Below are positions 27,947 through 35,213 of a DNA stretch of 64,000 nucleotides, in pieces; within the stretch, counting starts at the first letter, position 1; each line of letters opens with the position of its first letter. The translations under genes were made by a program, and so were the position numbers. Source of the stretch: Mycobacterium sp. Aquia_213 (lineage in GTDB: Bacteria > Actinomycetota > Actinomycetes > Mycobacteriales > Mycobacteriaceae); NCBI RefSeq assembly GCF_026625985.1, contig NZ_CP113116.1, forward strand, positions 2,666,001 to 2,730,000, read 5' to 3'. The notes under the pieces are model-generated. The model worked only from the letters and a program-made list of their open reading frames with translations. It did not search any database and was not told the origin of the DNA.

Positions 27947-28741
27947 CTAGAGCGAAGCCCACTCGTCGCGCGCGACGAGAACGTCACGCAGCAGGTCGGC
28001 GCGATCGGTGATGATGCCGTCCACCCCGATGTCGAGAAGCGTCCGCATCACCGCCGGGTCGTCGACCGTCCACGCGTGCACCTGACGTCCCGAGGCGTGC
28101 GCGGCCCGGACCAGGGCCGGCGTGATCACCGGCAGGCGACCCAGCCGCGGCGGCAGTTGTAAGCAGTCGCTGTCGTGCAGCAACCGCCAGGCGTACGCGC
28201 GGCTGGCCGGCGTTTTGGCCGCGACGAGTGCCGGGAACGCGACCGTGCCGGCCGAACTCGCGACCCGTTTGGACAGCAGGCCCAATGCGCGACGGCGACG
28301 CCGGTCGGAGAACGACGTGACCAGCACCCGATTGTGCGCGTTCAACCGTTCGATCACCTCGACCGTCGGTTCGATGGCCGACTCGGCCTTGATATCGATG
28401 TTGACCCGCATGGCCGGCAGCGCGGTCAGGAGCTCTTCCAGCGTCGGGATGGTCTCCCCCGCACCGAGATCCGCCATGCGGACCTCCCGCCAAGCAAGTC
28501 GGTCGATCGCATCCGGTCGCCCCGACCGCGCCGGGAGCCGGCGGTCGTGCAGGATCACGGCCACGCCGTCGCGGGTCGCCCGAACGTCGGTCTCGATGTA
28601 GCGGAATCCGAGCTTGGCCGCCTCGTGAAACGCGCCCATGGTGTTCATCGGAAACTTGAACGACGTAAATCCGCGGTGCGCCATGGCAATTCGTCCGGTG
28701 TCGCGCAGAAACTCGCACGCTGCCGCGCCGCGATCACTCAT
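27947..28741 (-). CDS. Glycerophosphodiester phosphodiesterase
   Basis: A 264-aa GDPD-family TIM barrel that hydrolyses glycerophosphodiesters to glycerol 3-phosphate and an alcohol. The active-site residues are visible: His22-Arg23 in AHRG, Glu50 and Asp52 in ETDV, His65-Asp66 in ILHDRRL, and Lys118 in NIDIKAES. The C-terminal HAWTVDDPAVMRTLLDIGVDGIITDRADLL is typical. No signal peptide is evident, so it is probably cytosolic. It has no operon partner. It may relate to the GlpQ2 type of M. tuberculosis, but I am not sure which paralogue it matches. Confidence 0.92.
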   Translation of the reverse strand: MSDRGAAACEFLRDTGRIAMAHRGFTSFKFPMNTMGAFHEAAKLGFRYIETDVRATRDGVAVILHDRRLPARSGRPDAIDRLAWREVRMADLGAGETIPTLEELLTALPAMRVNIDIKAESAIEPTVEVIERLNAHNRVLVTSFSDRRRRRALGLLSKRVASSAGTVAFPALVAAKTPASRAYAWRLLHDSDCLQLPPRLGRLPVITPALVRAAHASGRQVHAWTVDDPAVMRTLLDIGVDGIITDRADLLRDVLVARDEWASL

Positions 28742-28848
28742 GGGGTCAACCGATCCGTCGTCTGCTCATTGCCAGTCCACGCAAAGGCTACGACGCCCGG
28801 GCGGGTTGGCGAAGGAACGGGGCCAAATACCTTCGAATCCACAGCCAA

Positions 28849-28935
28849 GATTGCACCAGACTGTACGCAATCCACGGCATAACTGACCCGCGAACTGCAT
28901 TGACGTAGCGGCTGAGGCTGGGATTGAATGCAATC
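28849..28935. promoter_or_regulatory. Two GATTG...CAATC dyads upstream of the AhpD-like/GntR pair
   Basis: GATTG (28849-28853) pairs with CAATC (28868-28872), and a second GATTG (28922-28926) pairs with CAATC (28931-28935), the latter with only 4 nt between. They lie in the 218-bp gap before the AhpD-like gene and could be binding sites for the GntR protein encoded downstream. Short arms make this tentative. Confidence 0.35.
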
Positions 28936-28959
28936 TGCACCGAGCCGAGAGGACACGCA

Positions 28960-29601
28960 ATGCCGCGTCTGAATCCCGTTCCCCGGGCTGAGGTCAACGA
29001 CGAATTCACGCTGAAGATGTACGACTTCATGTTCGGTGACCGTGATCCGGTGGCCGAACCGGGCACCGTCGGCGGGACTCCGGGGAACTGGTGGACGGTG
29101 ATGGCCCAGTCCCCCGCCGCTTTGCGCCATGCCGTGCGCGGCTTTCGCCTGTACCGCCAAGAGGTAAGCATCCGGCCCGATCACCGTGAGCTCGGCCAGA
29201 CAAGGGCGGGTTGGTTGGTCGGCAGTCGGTTCGTCTACTCCCAGCATTGCAAGGCATGCCGGTCGGCGGGGTTGTCCGAGGAGAAGATCGCGGCGATACC
29301 GTCGTGGGAAACCGCCGACTGTTTCGATCACACCGAGCGCCTGCTGCTGGCCTACGCGGATTGCCTTGCGGGCCAACAAGGACGGGTGCCCGAGCAGTTG
29401 CTCACCCAATTGCGGGAAGTATTCACCGATACCGAGATCCTCGAATTCACCTACACCACCACCATGTACGTCATGCACGCGATCATGTCGCGGGCGCTGC
29501 GCCTGGAGTTCGACGACGTTGACGACCCGATCGTGGAGGTCGACGACCCCGAGGGCGGCGGCGTGCTCGACATCGGTGCCGCGACGTCCGGGGGTGAATG
29601 A
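28960..29601 (+). CDS. Carboxymuconolactone decarboxylase / AhpD-like protein
   Basis: A 213-aa all-helical protein of the AhpD-like/CMD superfamily. The redox-type motif is Cys97-K-A-Cys100 in YSQHCKACRSAG, followed by the GLSEEKIAAI helix. True AhpD proteins use CxxC for disulfide reduction; other members are decarboxylases or have unknown roles. ATG at 28960 follows GAGAGGA. The acidic C-terminal tail (FDDVDDPIVEVDDPEGGG) is unusual. The downstream GntR gene starts 1 nt after its stop, so they are translationally coupled and probably share a pathway. Confidence 0.87.
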   Translation: MPRLNPVPRAEVNDEFTLKMYDFMFGDRDPVAEPGTVGGTPGNWWTVMAQSPAALRHAVRGFRLYRQEVSIRPDHRELGQTRAGWLVGSRFVYSQHCKACRSAGLSEEKIAAIPSWETADCFDHTERLLLAYADCLAGQQGRVPEQLLTQLREVFTDTEILEFTYTTTMYVMHAIMSRALRLEFDDVDDPIVEVDDPEGGGVLDIGAATSGGE

Positions 29602-29602
29602 G

Positions 29603-30298
29603 ATGACCGAGATGGACGGCCGATCGGACCTGGCCTACCGGCTCATCCGGCGCGCGATCGCTGAGGGCGATTTCGAGCCTGGCTCGCGGCTGGTCGAACA
29701 GCGCATCGGCGAGATGTTCGACCTGTCCCGCACCCCGGTGCGAGAAGCCTTGCGGGCCTTGGCCGCCGACGGCCTGGTCGTCATCGAGCGCAACCGGGGC
29801 GCGGTCGTCGCGACGATGTCCGAGGCCGATATCCGCGACCAGTACGAGCTGCGCGCCCGATTGGAATCGCTGGCCGCCGAGCGTGCCGCGACCCGGATGG
29901 GCGCCGAGGGCATCGCTGCACTCGACGTGGCGATCGCGGACTTCGACGCGGGAGTCGAGCTCGTGTCCGGTGGCTCACTGGAGGCCGGTCTGCGCCGAAT
30001 CACGGCTGCCAACAACGCTTTCCATCAGCGCATCGTGGAGGGGTCGGCGCATCGGCGGCTGTCCATGCTGCTTGTGCACGCCGTCGATATTCCGTTGGTA
30101 TATCAGGTGTTCCGACACCAAACGCGGGCCGAAAGCGAGCGCTCCAATCTCTTCCATCGGATGGTGCGCGACGCGATTGCGGCGAGCGAACCCGAGCGCG
30201 CCGGCGCCCTGATGGCCGAACACATCATGCAGGGGCGCGACTGCGTCCTGGCAGTGCGATCGCAGACGCGTCCGGAACCCCAAATCCACGCCTCGTGA
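29603..30298 (+). CDS. GntR-family regulator (FCD/FadR-like)
   Basis: A 231-aa repressor or activator. The winged HTH has LAYRLIRRAIAEGDFEPGSRLVEQRIGEMFDLSRTPVREALRALAADGLV in the standard GntR order. The C-terminal FCD domain carries the metal/ligand residues in EADIRDQYELRARLE, ANNAFHQRIVEGSAH, LFHRMVRDAI and MAEHIMQG. FCD regulators usually sense organic acids. ATG at 29603 is chosen because it follows the AhpD-like stop directly and gives the normal length; the longer frame upstream lies inside the AhpD-like gene. Candidate operators with GATTG dyads lie ahead of the pair. Confidence 0.92.
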   Translation: MTEMDGRSDLAYRLIRRAIAEGDFEPGSRLVEQRIGEMFDLSRTPVREALRALAADGLVVIERNRGAVVATMSEADIRDQYELRARLESLAAERAATRMGAEGIAALDVAIADFDAGVELVSGGSLEAGLRRITAANNAFHQRIVEGSAHRRLSMLLVHAVDIPLVYQVFRHQTRAESERSNLFHRMVRDAIAASEPERAGALMAEHIMQGRDCVLAVRSQTRPEPQIHAS

Positions 30299-30309
30299 AC
30301 GGGACGACC

Positions 30310-30549
30310 TCAGACTTCGTAGGTGACGTGGTACCAGTGCCTGACCGGCTTATGTGCCTTGTCGGCCTGACCGGTGTCTGTCGCGCTCACCACGTTGACG
30401 TCGGTCGCGCCGGGATTGTGGGCTTCGATGTAGCGCTGCAGCTCATGAATAACCGCGCTATGCGGCTGATCCGGATTGGCTAGGGCCTTCGCCCGGTGTG
30501 TTTGCGGCACACCGAGGATTATGCCGACGTATTCTTCGATGTGCAGCAT
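30310..30549 (-). CDS. Small hypothetical protein
   Basis: A 79-aa protein I do not recognise. It begins MLHIEEYVGIILGVP, has a central helical stretch (SAVIHELQRYIEAHNP), and ends with VRHWYHVTYEV; it is soluble-looking, without signal or membrane segment. Its 5' end overlaps the upstream four-helix membrane gene by 31 nt on the same strand, so the two are probably translated from one message. It may bind a small ligand or the membrane partner. Codon use looks like that of its neighbours. Confidence 0.55.
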   Translation of the reverse strand: MLHIEEYVGIILGVPQTHRAKALANPDQPHSAVIHELQRYIEAHNPGATDVNVVSATDTGQADKAHKPVRHWYHVTYEV

Positions 30550-30998
30550 TCGCTATTACCTTGTCGCACAAGCCGGTTGGCTGCCCGTCGCCGCCGCGAC
30601 CGCACACCGACGTAGCCGAGTACCAATCCGGCTCCGATCTCGCCGGCGGCCGTGAGCCACGAAAACCAGGTGACGTTGACGCGCGGTCCAGAGCTGAAGC
30701 TGTCTTGATAGTCGGGCAGAAAAGTGGGCAGGACGTGCGCGTACGTGAACAGTGCGGCACTGCCAAAACCGACGAAGGCCGCCAACCCTGGAGCCCAGCG
30801 GTGTTGTCGCAGAACCAGCACCAATGCGACAACCACAAAAACGCCCTGGATAGTCCCGCCGACCATCACAGCGGGCGGAGACGCCGTCATCCCCCGTCGA
30901 AAGTGATCGACGCCGTGCAGTCCGAATGCCGCGACGAACGCGATCATCGCCATCGTCAGGGAACGGTCCGCCGGCAGCGGATTCGAGTTGTTGGACAT
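30519..30998 (-). CDS. Four-helix membrane protein of unknown function
   Basis: A 159-aa protein with four hydrophobic segments: LTMAMIAFVAAFGLHGVDHF, VGGTIQGVFVVVALVLVL, LAAFVGFGSAALFTYAHVLP and WLTAAGEIGAGLVLGYVGV. An arginine-rich cytosolic tail (RSRRRRAANR) follows. The HGVDHFRRG motif in the first segment is distinctive, but I cannot place it in a family. ATG at 30998 is chosen; longer starts would read through the upstream operator. A 7-bp dyad lies about 20 nt upstream and could control it. The small 79-aa gene follows with overlap. Confidence 0.65.
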   Translation of the reverse strand: MSNNSNPLPADRSLTMAMIAFVAAFGLHGVDHFRRGMTASPPAVMVGGTIQGVFVVVALVLVLRQHRWAPGLAAFVGFGSAALFTYAHVLPTFLPDYQDSFSSGPRVNVTWFSWLTAAGEIGAGLVLGYVGVRSRRRRAANRLVRQGNSECCTSKNTSA

Positions 30999-31017
30999 CT
31001 GCTGCTCCCAACCTCGT

Positions 31018-31036
31018 CTACTACGGAGAGTAGTAG
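31018..31036. promoter_or_regulatory. CTACTAC-N5-GTAGTAG dyad operator
   Basis: CTACTAC (31018-31024) and GTAGTAG (31030-31036) are perfect 7-bp inverted arms around GGAGA. The dyad lies 20 nt before the four-helix membrane gene (minus strand). The ACTAC/GTAGT form recalls BlaI/MecI-type sites, but this is only a resemblance. Confidence 0.55.
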
Positions 31037-31276
31037 TCAAGGTTGTGGATGTAAACGGTTCTCGACTAACGGGATAAAGCCGCATGCGGAACGGCGTCGA
31101 TTTGCGCGTGCAGGCGGAACCGTTCAGCAAACATTATTCAACCGCGGGCGCACGGCTACCCGGGTATGCCGACGAGGCAAAAGTTGAAAGTGTCTGATGA
31201 TCGCTAAAACGCCGTTATGACTTGGTGATAGCGCCGCGGCGCGGCCCGATCATTGGGTATCGGGCCGGGAAAACGC

Positions 31277-31483
31277 TTACGCGGGGGTGTCCCCGCTGGA
31301 ATACACCTTGAAGTGAGGGCTACCAATGGCGACCGCGTGGTCTACCTCGGCAGCGCCCCGGCGGCCCCGAGATGACGGGTGACGATGCATGGATTCGGCG
31401 CGCTCGCGTTCACGTCGCTGGGCTGCAACCCAAGCCGGATGTGACTGAAGGAAAATAACCGTCGACCCTGGTGCATTCGCCAT
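31277..31483 (-). CDS. Small hypothetical protein
   Basis: A 68-aa soluble protein I do not recognise, starting MANAPGSTVIFLQSHPAW, with a basic middle (AAQRRERERAES) and ending PHFKVYSSGDTPA. The start at ATG 31483 is supported by GGAG 9 nt upstream. It stands alone between two AT-richer gaps. Coding status rests on the ribosome site and the absence of any better frame, so it is moderate to low. Confidence 0.45.
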   Translation of the reverse strand: MANAPGSTVIFLQSHPAWVAAQRRERERAESMHRHPSSRGRRGAAEVDHAVAIGSPHFKVYSSGDTPA

Positions 31484-31742
31484 GATTGTCAACTCCTGTC
31501 AGAGCAACCGACTCAGCCGCAAAGCTACGGACGTGTTATGTGTTCGTGTCCAGGATGCCCATGCAATCCTGAGACCAAACCAAGCGTGATCATGAGAATT
31601 GACCGTGAATTCATCCCAAATCCCGAGCTAGTGTCGTTTCGCCGCCAGTTTCGGGCCGGCAGCGATCCAAATGCTAACGACAACCACCGACACAATTTTC
31701 GTTTCGACCCCGTACGACCCGGGCTGCTATCGTCGCTTGCTT

Positions 31743-32570
31743 ATGCCTGAGATGGACCGTCGCCGCATGATGCTGACGACAGGGATCGGCGTGCTGGCGG
31801 CCGCGCTCCCCCTCCCTGAGGCGAAGGCTTACCCAGGGCGGATACCTCCGCCCAGCGCGCCGAGCGGGCAATCCGGGAGCTACATCTTCTCCGACGAATT
31901 CGACGGTCCGGCCGGTTCGGCGCCCGACCCGTCGAAGTGGGCGATCGCGAAGGCGCGCGAGACGATCAAGGATCCGACGTATTGGGAGCTGCCCGAGCAC
32001 ATCGGGCAGTACCGCGACGATCGGAAGAACGTCTTCGTCGACGGCAATTCCAACCTCGTCCTGCGCGCCGCGAAAGATGGGCCCACCTACTTCAGCGGCA
32101 AGGTCCAGAGCCTGTGGCGCGGCGGCGTCGGCCACACCTGGGAGACGCGGGTCAAGCTGAACTGCCTGACCCCCGGCGCCTGGCCCGCCTACTGGCTCGG
32201 CAACGACGATCAGGGCGAAATCGACGTGATGGAGTGGTACGGCAACGGCAGCTGGCCGTCGGCGACCACCGTCCACGCCAAGGCGAACGGCGGCGAGTGG
32301 AAGACCCGCAACATCGCGGTCGACAGCGCCTGGCACACCTGGCGATGCCAGTGGGATGAGGCCGGCATCAGGTTCTGGAAAGACTATTCCGACGGCGCCC
32401 AGCCGTATTTCGATGTGCCGGCCAGCTCGCTGCCGGATTGGCCGTTCAATGGCCCCGGCTACACGGTGTATCCGGTGTTCAACCTGGCCGTTGCCGGTTC
32501 CGGCGGTGGCGATCCCGGGGCGGGCAGCTACCCCGCCGACATGCTGGTCGACTGGATACGCGTCTGGTAG
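31743..32570 (+). CDS. Exported GH16-family beta-glucanase (Rv0315-like)
   Basis: A 275-aa exported glycoside hydrolase, predicted to cut beta-1,3- or mixed-linked glucans. The catalytic signature G-E-I-D-V-M-E-W gives Glu159 as nucleophile, Asp161, and Glu164 as acid/base. A Tat-like signal (MDRRRMMLTTGIGVLAAALP) precedes the mature YIFSDEFDGPAGSAPDPSKW. Other landmarks are GQYRDDRKNVFVDGNSNLVLRA, SLWRGGVGHTWE and the C-terminal YPADMLVDWIRVW. It matches the M. tuberculosis Rv0315 layout, including the MPEMDRRRMM start, which supports ATG at 31743. It is convergent with the cysteine-rich secreted protein gene. Confidence 0.93.
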   Translation: MPEMDRRRMMLTTGIGVLAAALPLPEAKAYPGRIPPPSAPSGQSGSYIFSDEFDGPAGSAPDPSKWAIAKARETIKDPTYWELPEHIGQYRDDRKNVFVDGNSNLVLRAAKDGPTYFSGKVQSLWRGGVGHTWETRVKLNCLTPGAWPAYWLGNDDQGEIDVMEWYGNGSWPSATTVHAKANGGEWKTRNIAVDSAWHTWRCQWDEAGIRFWKDYSDGAQPYFDVPASSLPDWPFNGPGYTVYPVFNLAVAGSGGGDPGAGSYPADMLVDWIRVW

Positions 32571-32579
32571 CGCGGCGCG

Positions 32580-33236
32580 TCAGCCCGGTATCCGATCCCC
32601 GGCGAACCACGCGCTTGTTACCGCTCGGGTCTGCGGCGGCGGAAAGTGGGCGCCCGGCGCCCCCAATTGACCGACTTTGACCGTCCACGTCGGTCCCGAG
32701 CGGTCGTCTACGCAGGTCTGCGTGGTCGGGAGGCACAGGACGACGAGGTGGGCGCCGCCGTCCCCGCACCAGTAGCCCCCGACGTAGCCGTCGTCTCGGC
32801 CGCCCCAGGCGCCGCCGTTGCGCAGCGAACAGCGGGTGCCGTCGTCGAGAACCAGCGCGTACGGCTCCGGTAGAGCCGGGGGCTGCGCCGACGGGAGCTG
32901 GCCGTTGTAGCTGACCCGATGCAAACGCTGATCCCACGGGTCGTCCACGCACAACAGCGAACCCGGCGTCGACGGCCAGCAGGTGCCGGCGCCGGCCGCG
33001 CTCGGCGAGCACGCGTAGACGTCGTCGGCCACCGCCGAGGGCGACGCGGTGCAGCCCTCGACGACGACGTTGCCTTGGGGCGGGGTTTCGTGGAAGCCGT
33101 TGACGGCCTGTCCCTTGGATCCGACGGCCACCGTGGTGATCTGCTGAGTAGGCGGCGGATCGGCACTTGCCGACCCGGGGAACCCGAACATCACCATGAC
33201 AGCGACCGGCAGCACAGCAACTCGCGACGCGTCCAC
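32580..33236 (-). CDS. Secreted cysteine-rich protein of unknown function
   Basis: A 218-aa protein with a Sec signal (VAVLPVAVMVMFGFPGSASAD) and a mature part holding eight cysteines, at VEGCTAS, YACSPS, GTCWP, LLCVDD, TRCSLR, YWCGDG, VLCLP and QTCVDD. An even number spaced in pairs suggests four disulfides in an extracellular fold. Repeated small motifs such as CVDD plus a Trp/Asp context hint at an internal duplication. No family was recognised. GTG at 33236 gives the best signal peptide; ATG at 33197 would remove half of it. It is convergent with the GH16 gene, 9 nt apart. Confidence 0.7.
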   Translation of the reverse strand: MDASRVAVLPVAVMVMFGFPGSASADPPPTQQITTVAVGSKGQAVNGFHETPPQGNVVVEGCTASPSAVADDVYACSPSAAGAGTCWPSTPGSLLCVDDPWDQRLHRVSYNGQLPSAQPPALPEPYALVLDDGTRCSLRNGGAWGGRDDGYVGGYWCGDGGAHLVVLCLPTTQTCVDDRSGPTWTVKVGQLGAPGAHFPPPQTRAVTSAWFAGDRIPG

Positions 33237-33289
33237 CTGGCTAACAATCCTCCACGTCGGCCGCGATGGGAATGGCGAACGAGCTCGGC

Positions 33290-34141
33290 CTAGACGGCCG
33301 CGACCGGTCGGCGGGCGGAATCCAGGGCGAGGCAACGTTGAAGTAGTGCTTCCGTTGGCGGCTGGCGGAATGCCAGCACCATCTCCTCGCAGCCGACCTG
33401 CTCGAACTGCGGCAACAATGCCAGCTGCTCGTCCACTTGGCCGGCTTCCGCCGGATGCAGTGACAGCTGAGCCGAACGCAGGATCTCGCCCGGCGCGCGC
33501 CCCAGGTCGGCACATGCCTGGTCGAGCTGGGCGTTGACTGCGCCCCATCGTTCGGGGCCCTCGTGTCCGGGCATGTTCCACATGTCGGCATGGCGCGCGA
33601 CGACGCGCAGCATCTTTGGTTCGGTCCCGCCCATCACGATCGGGGGGTGTGGGTGCTGAAGAGGTTTGGGCTCGCAGAGCGCATTGTCGAGGGCGAAGAA
33701 CCGCCCTTTGAAGGTGACCGAATCCTCGGTCCAGAGCCTGCGAAGCACGGTCAGCGCCTCGTCAACCATTGCGACGCGGGCCCCGGCGCCGGGAAAGTCG
33801 ATCCCGTACCCGCAATGTTCGGCCTCGTGCCAGCCGGCGCCGATGCCGAAGTTGAGGCGTCCGCCCGAAATGTGGTCGACGGTGACCGCCATCTTGGCAA
33901 GAACCGCGGGATTCCGGTACGTCACGCTGGACACCAGGCAGCCGATTCGTGCCCGCTTGGTAACCGCGGCCATCGCGGCCAGGGTGGTCCAGCCCTCAAG
34001 GGTCGGGGCGGTGTGTTCTTGCGGCCCGTAGAAATGGTCGTAATCCCACATTGCTCCGAAACCAAGGCGATCAGCGGTGCGCCACAATTGCTCAAGTTCT
34101 GAGTAGTGGAAGCTCTGGTCGAATTTGACCGAGATGCGCAT
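33290..34141 (-). CDS. LLM-class (F420-type) oxidoreductase
   Basis: A 283-aa luciferase-like oxidoreductase of the F420-dependent type common in mycobacteria. Seen: MRISVKFDQSFHYSELEQLW, DYDHFYG, RIGCLVSSVTYRNPAVLAKMAVTVDHISGGRLNFGIGAGW split across the cofactor site, GRFFALDNA and PPIVMGGTEPKMLRVVARHADMWN. The substrate is unknown. It resembles the gene at 5958-6812 in layout but differs in sequence, so it is not a recent duplicate. It probably has its own promoter, with a TTTGGC dyad 28 nt upstream. Confidence 0.87.
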   Translation of the reverse strand: MRISVKFDQSFHYSELEQLWRTADRLGFGAMWDYDHFYGPQEHTAPTLEGWTTLAAMAAVTKRARIGCLVSSVTYRNPAVLAKMAVTVDHISGGRLNFGIGAGWHEAEHCGYGIDFPGAGARVAMVDEALTVLRRLWTEDSVTFKGRFFALDNALCEPKPLQHPHPPIVMGGTEPKMLRVVARHADMWNMPGHEGPERWGAVNAQLDQACADLGRAPGEILRSAQLSLHPAEAGQVDEQLALLPQFEQVGCEEMVLAFRQPPTEALLQRCLALDSARRPVAAV

Positions 34142-34168
34142 GTCGCAATCTTAGGATCGACGGCGCAT

Positions 34169-34183
34169 TTTGGCAGCGCCAAA
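34169..34183. promoter_or_regulatory. TTTGGC-N3-GCCAAA dyad upstream of the LLM gene
   Basis: TTTGGC (34169-34174) and GCCAAA (34178-34183) form a 6-bp inverted repeat with 3 bp between, about 28 nt before the LLM gene (minus strand). It fits an operator for a small dimeric repressor. Chance occurrence in high-GC DNA is possible. Confidence 0.35.
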
Positions 34184-34315
34184 TGGCCCGCATTCCGATC
34201 ATGTCGCCCGATCGTAAGACGCCGGACTCGCTGCATTAAAGCAACGAGCAGTTTCACGATCGACAGGCGCGAGACGCGCCCAAATTAGTTGCGCAAGTTG
34301 GTAGTTGAGCAATGT

Positions 34316-35155
34316 TCAGTGGGTCAGCAACGCTACCGCGCTCGAGGGTCTGCGACCCGGGTTGCGCAAATCCGATCGAGGCAGCCAGGTAAGTGGGCGC
34401 ATCCATATCGGTAAGCGGTGGAAGCGGTGGGCGGCCGCTAGCACCAATTCGGCTGCGACGGTCCGCCAGCCGAGGTCTTCGAAGAAGGCCAGCCCGTTCT
34501 CGGGTGCGAACTTGAACGGTGCGCTTTCGGCAATCCCGGCCATATTGTTGTTGATTCGCTTCTGCAGGCCAGGAAAGGCGAAATCGAGCATCCACCAGGC
34601 GACCTCGGGTCGCTTCAACGCATCCGAAAGCGCTTCGATGTCTCGGTATTCGAGGTACATCGACAGACCCTCCGTCAGCACAAAGGCCTTGTTCGCCCCG
34701 TCCAGCGCCTCGTTGAAGAAGGCGTCTCGGGCGCTCGGATCGGCAAGGTCGACGGCGGTGCGGATCAGCCGGCATCGCGCGGTCTGGTCGGCCAGCAGCT
34801 CCGTCTTTTCGGCGAGCAGCTTGGGCAGATCGGCTTCGATCCAGGTGAGCTCGGACGGGAGGTCCAACCGATACGGCCGGGTGTCCAAGCCGGCGGCCAG
34901 ATTCAGCACGCGGTCGCAGCCGTTGGCGAGGGCGTCGGCGATGGCATCGTCGATCAGTTTGGTGCGCGCGACCAGCCACCAACCGCTGCGATCGCTCCAT
35001 CGAACGCCTGCGACGATCGCGCGGCCCTGTTCACCGGCGAGACGTCCGGCGAGCGGGTCGTGGAACAAGGCGTCGGGGCGTGCCGACTCGGTGGCCCGGT
35101 GCAATGCGGTCCACCGGGCGGTATCGGAAACGTGAGTAATGGTGTGGTCGGCCAT
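34316..35155 (-). CDS. LCM-family SAM-dependent methyltransferase
   Basis: A 279-aa methyltransferase of the leucine-carboxyl-methyltransferase-like group, which is greatly expanded in mycobacteria. Key features: HVSDTARWTALHRATESARPDALFHDPLA at the N-terminus, LNLAAGLDTRPYRLDLP (SAM-binding, family-typical), WIEADLPKLLAEK and VLTEGLSMYLE. Substrates of this family in mycobacteria are mostly unknown. ATG at 35155 is chosen; the longer upstream frame contains no domain content. It is divergent from the MDR oxidoreductase across 58 bp. Confidence 0.92.
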   Translation of the reverse strand: MADHTITHVSDTARWTALHRATESARPDALFHDPLAGRLAGEQGRAIVAGVRWSDRSGWWLVARTKLIDDAIADALANGCDRVLNLAAGLDTRPYRLDLPSELTWIEADLPKLLAEKTELLADQTARCRLIRTAVDLADPSARDAFFNEALDGANKAFVLTEGLSMYLEYRDIEALSDALKRPEVAWWMLDFAFPGLQKRINNNMAGIAESAPFKFAPENGLAFFEDLGWRTVAAELVLAAAHRFHRLPIWMRPLTWLPRSDLRNPGRRPSSAVALLTH

Positions 35156-35213
35156 AGGCAGCGTTATAGCATCCGGCACCCGCGAGGCCGGCCCTGCGGC
35201 GTAGCGCGCGCTC

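Noticed and set aside
29186..29602. N-terminal extension of the GntR regulator
   Set aside because: It lies inside the AhpD-like gene in another phase and would add about 139 residues of serine/arginine-rich sequence before a normal GntR domain.
30999..31276. A small RNA or gene in the gap after the CTACTAC dyad
   Set aside because: Apart from the dyad I see no promoter-terminator pair and no stable reading frame with a ribosome site.
31538..31750. Possible small cysteine-containing protein before the GH16 gene
   Set aside because: It overlaps the GH16 start, has no convincing ribosome site and has a composition unlike its neighbours; the segment is more likely the GH16 leader.
33237..33581. 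N-terminal extension of the cysteine-rich secreted protein
   Set aside because: It overlaps the downstream end of the LLM gene and would bury the signal peptide in the middle of the protein.
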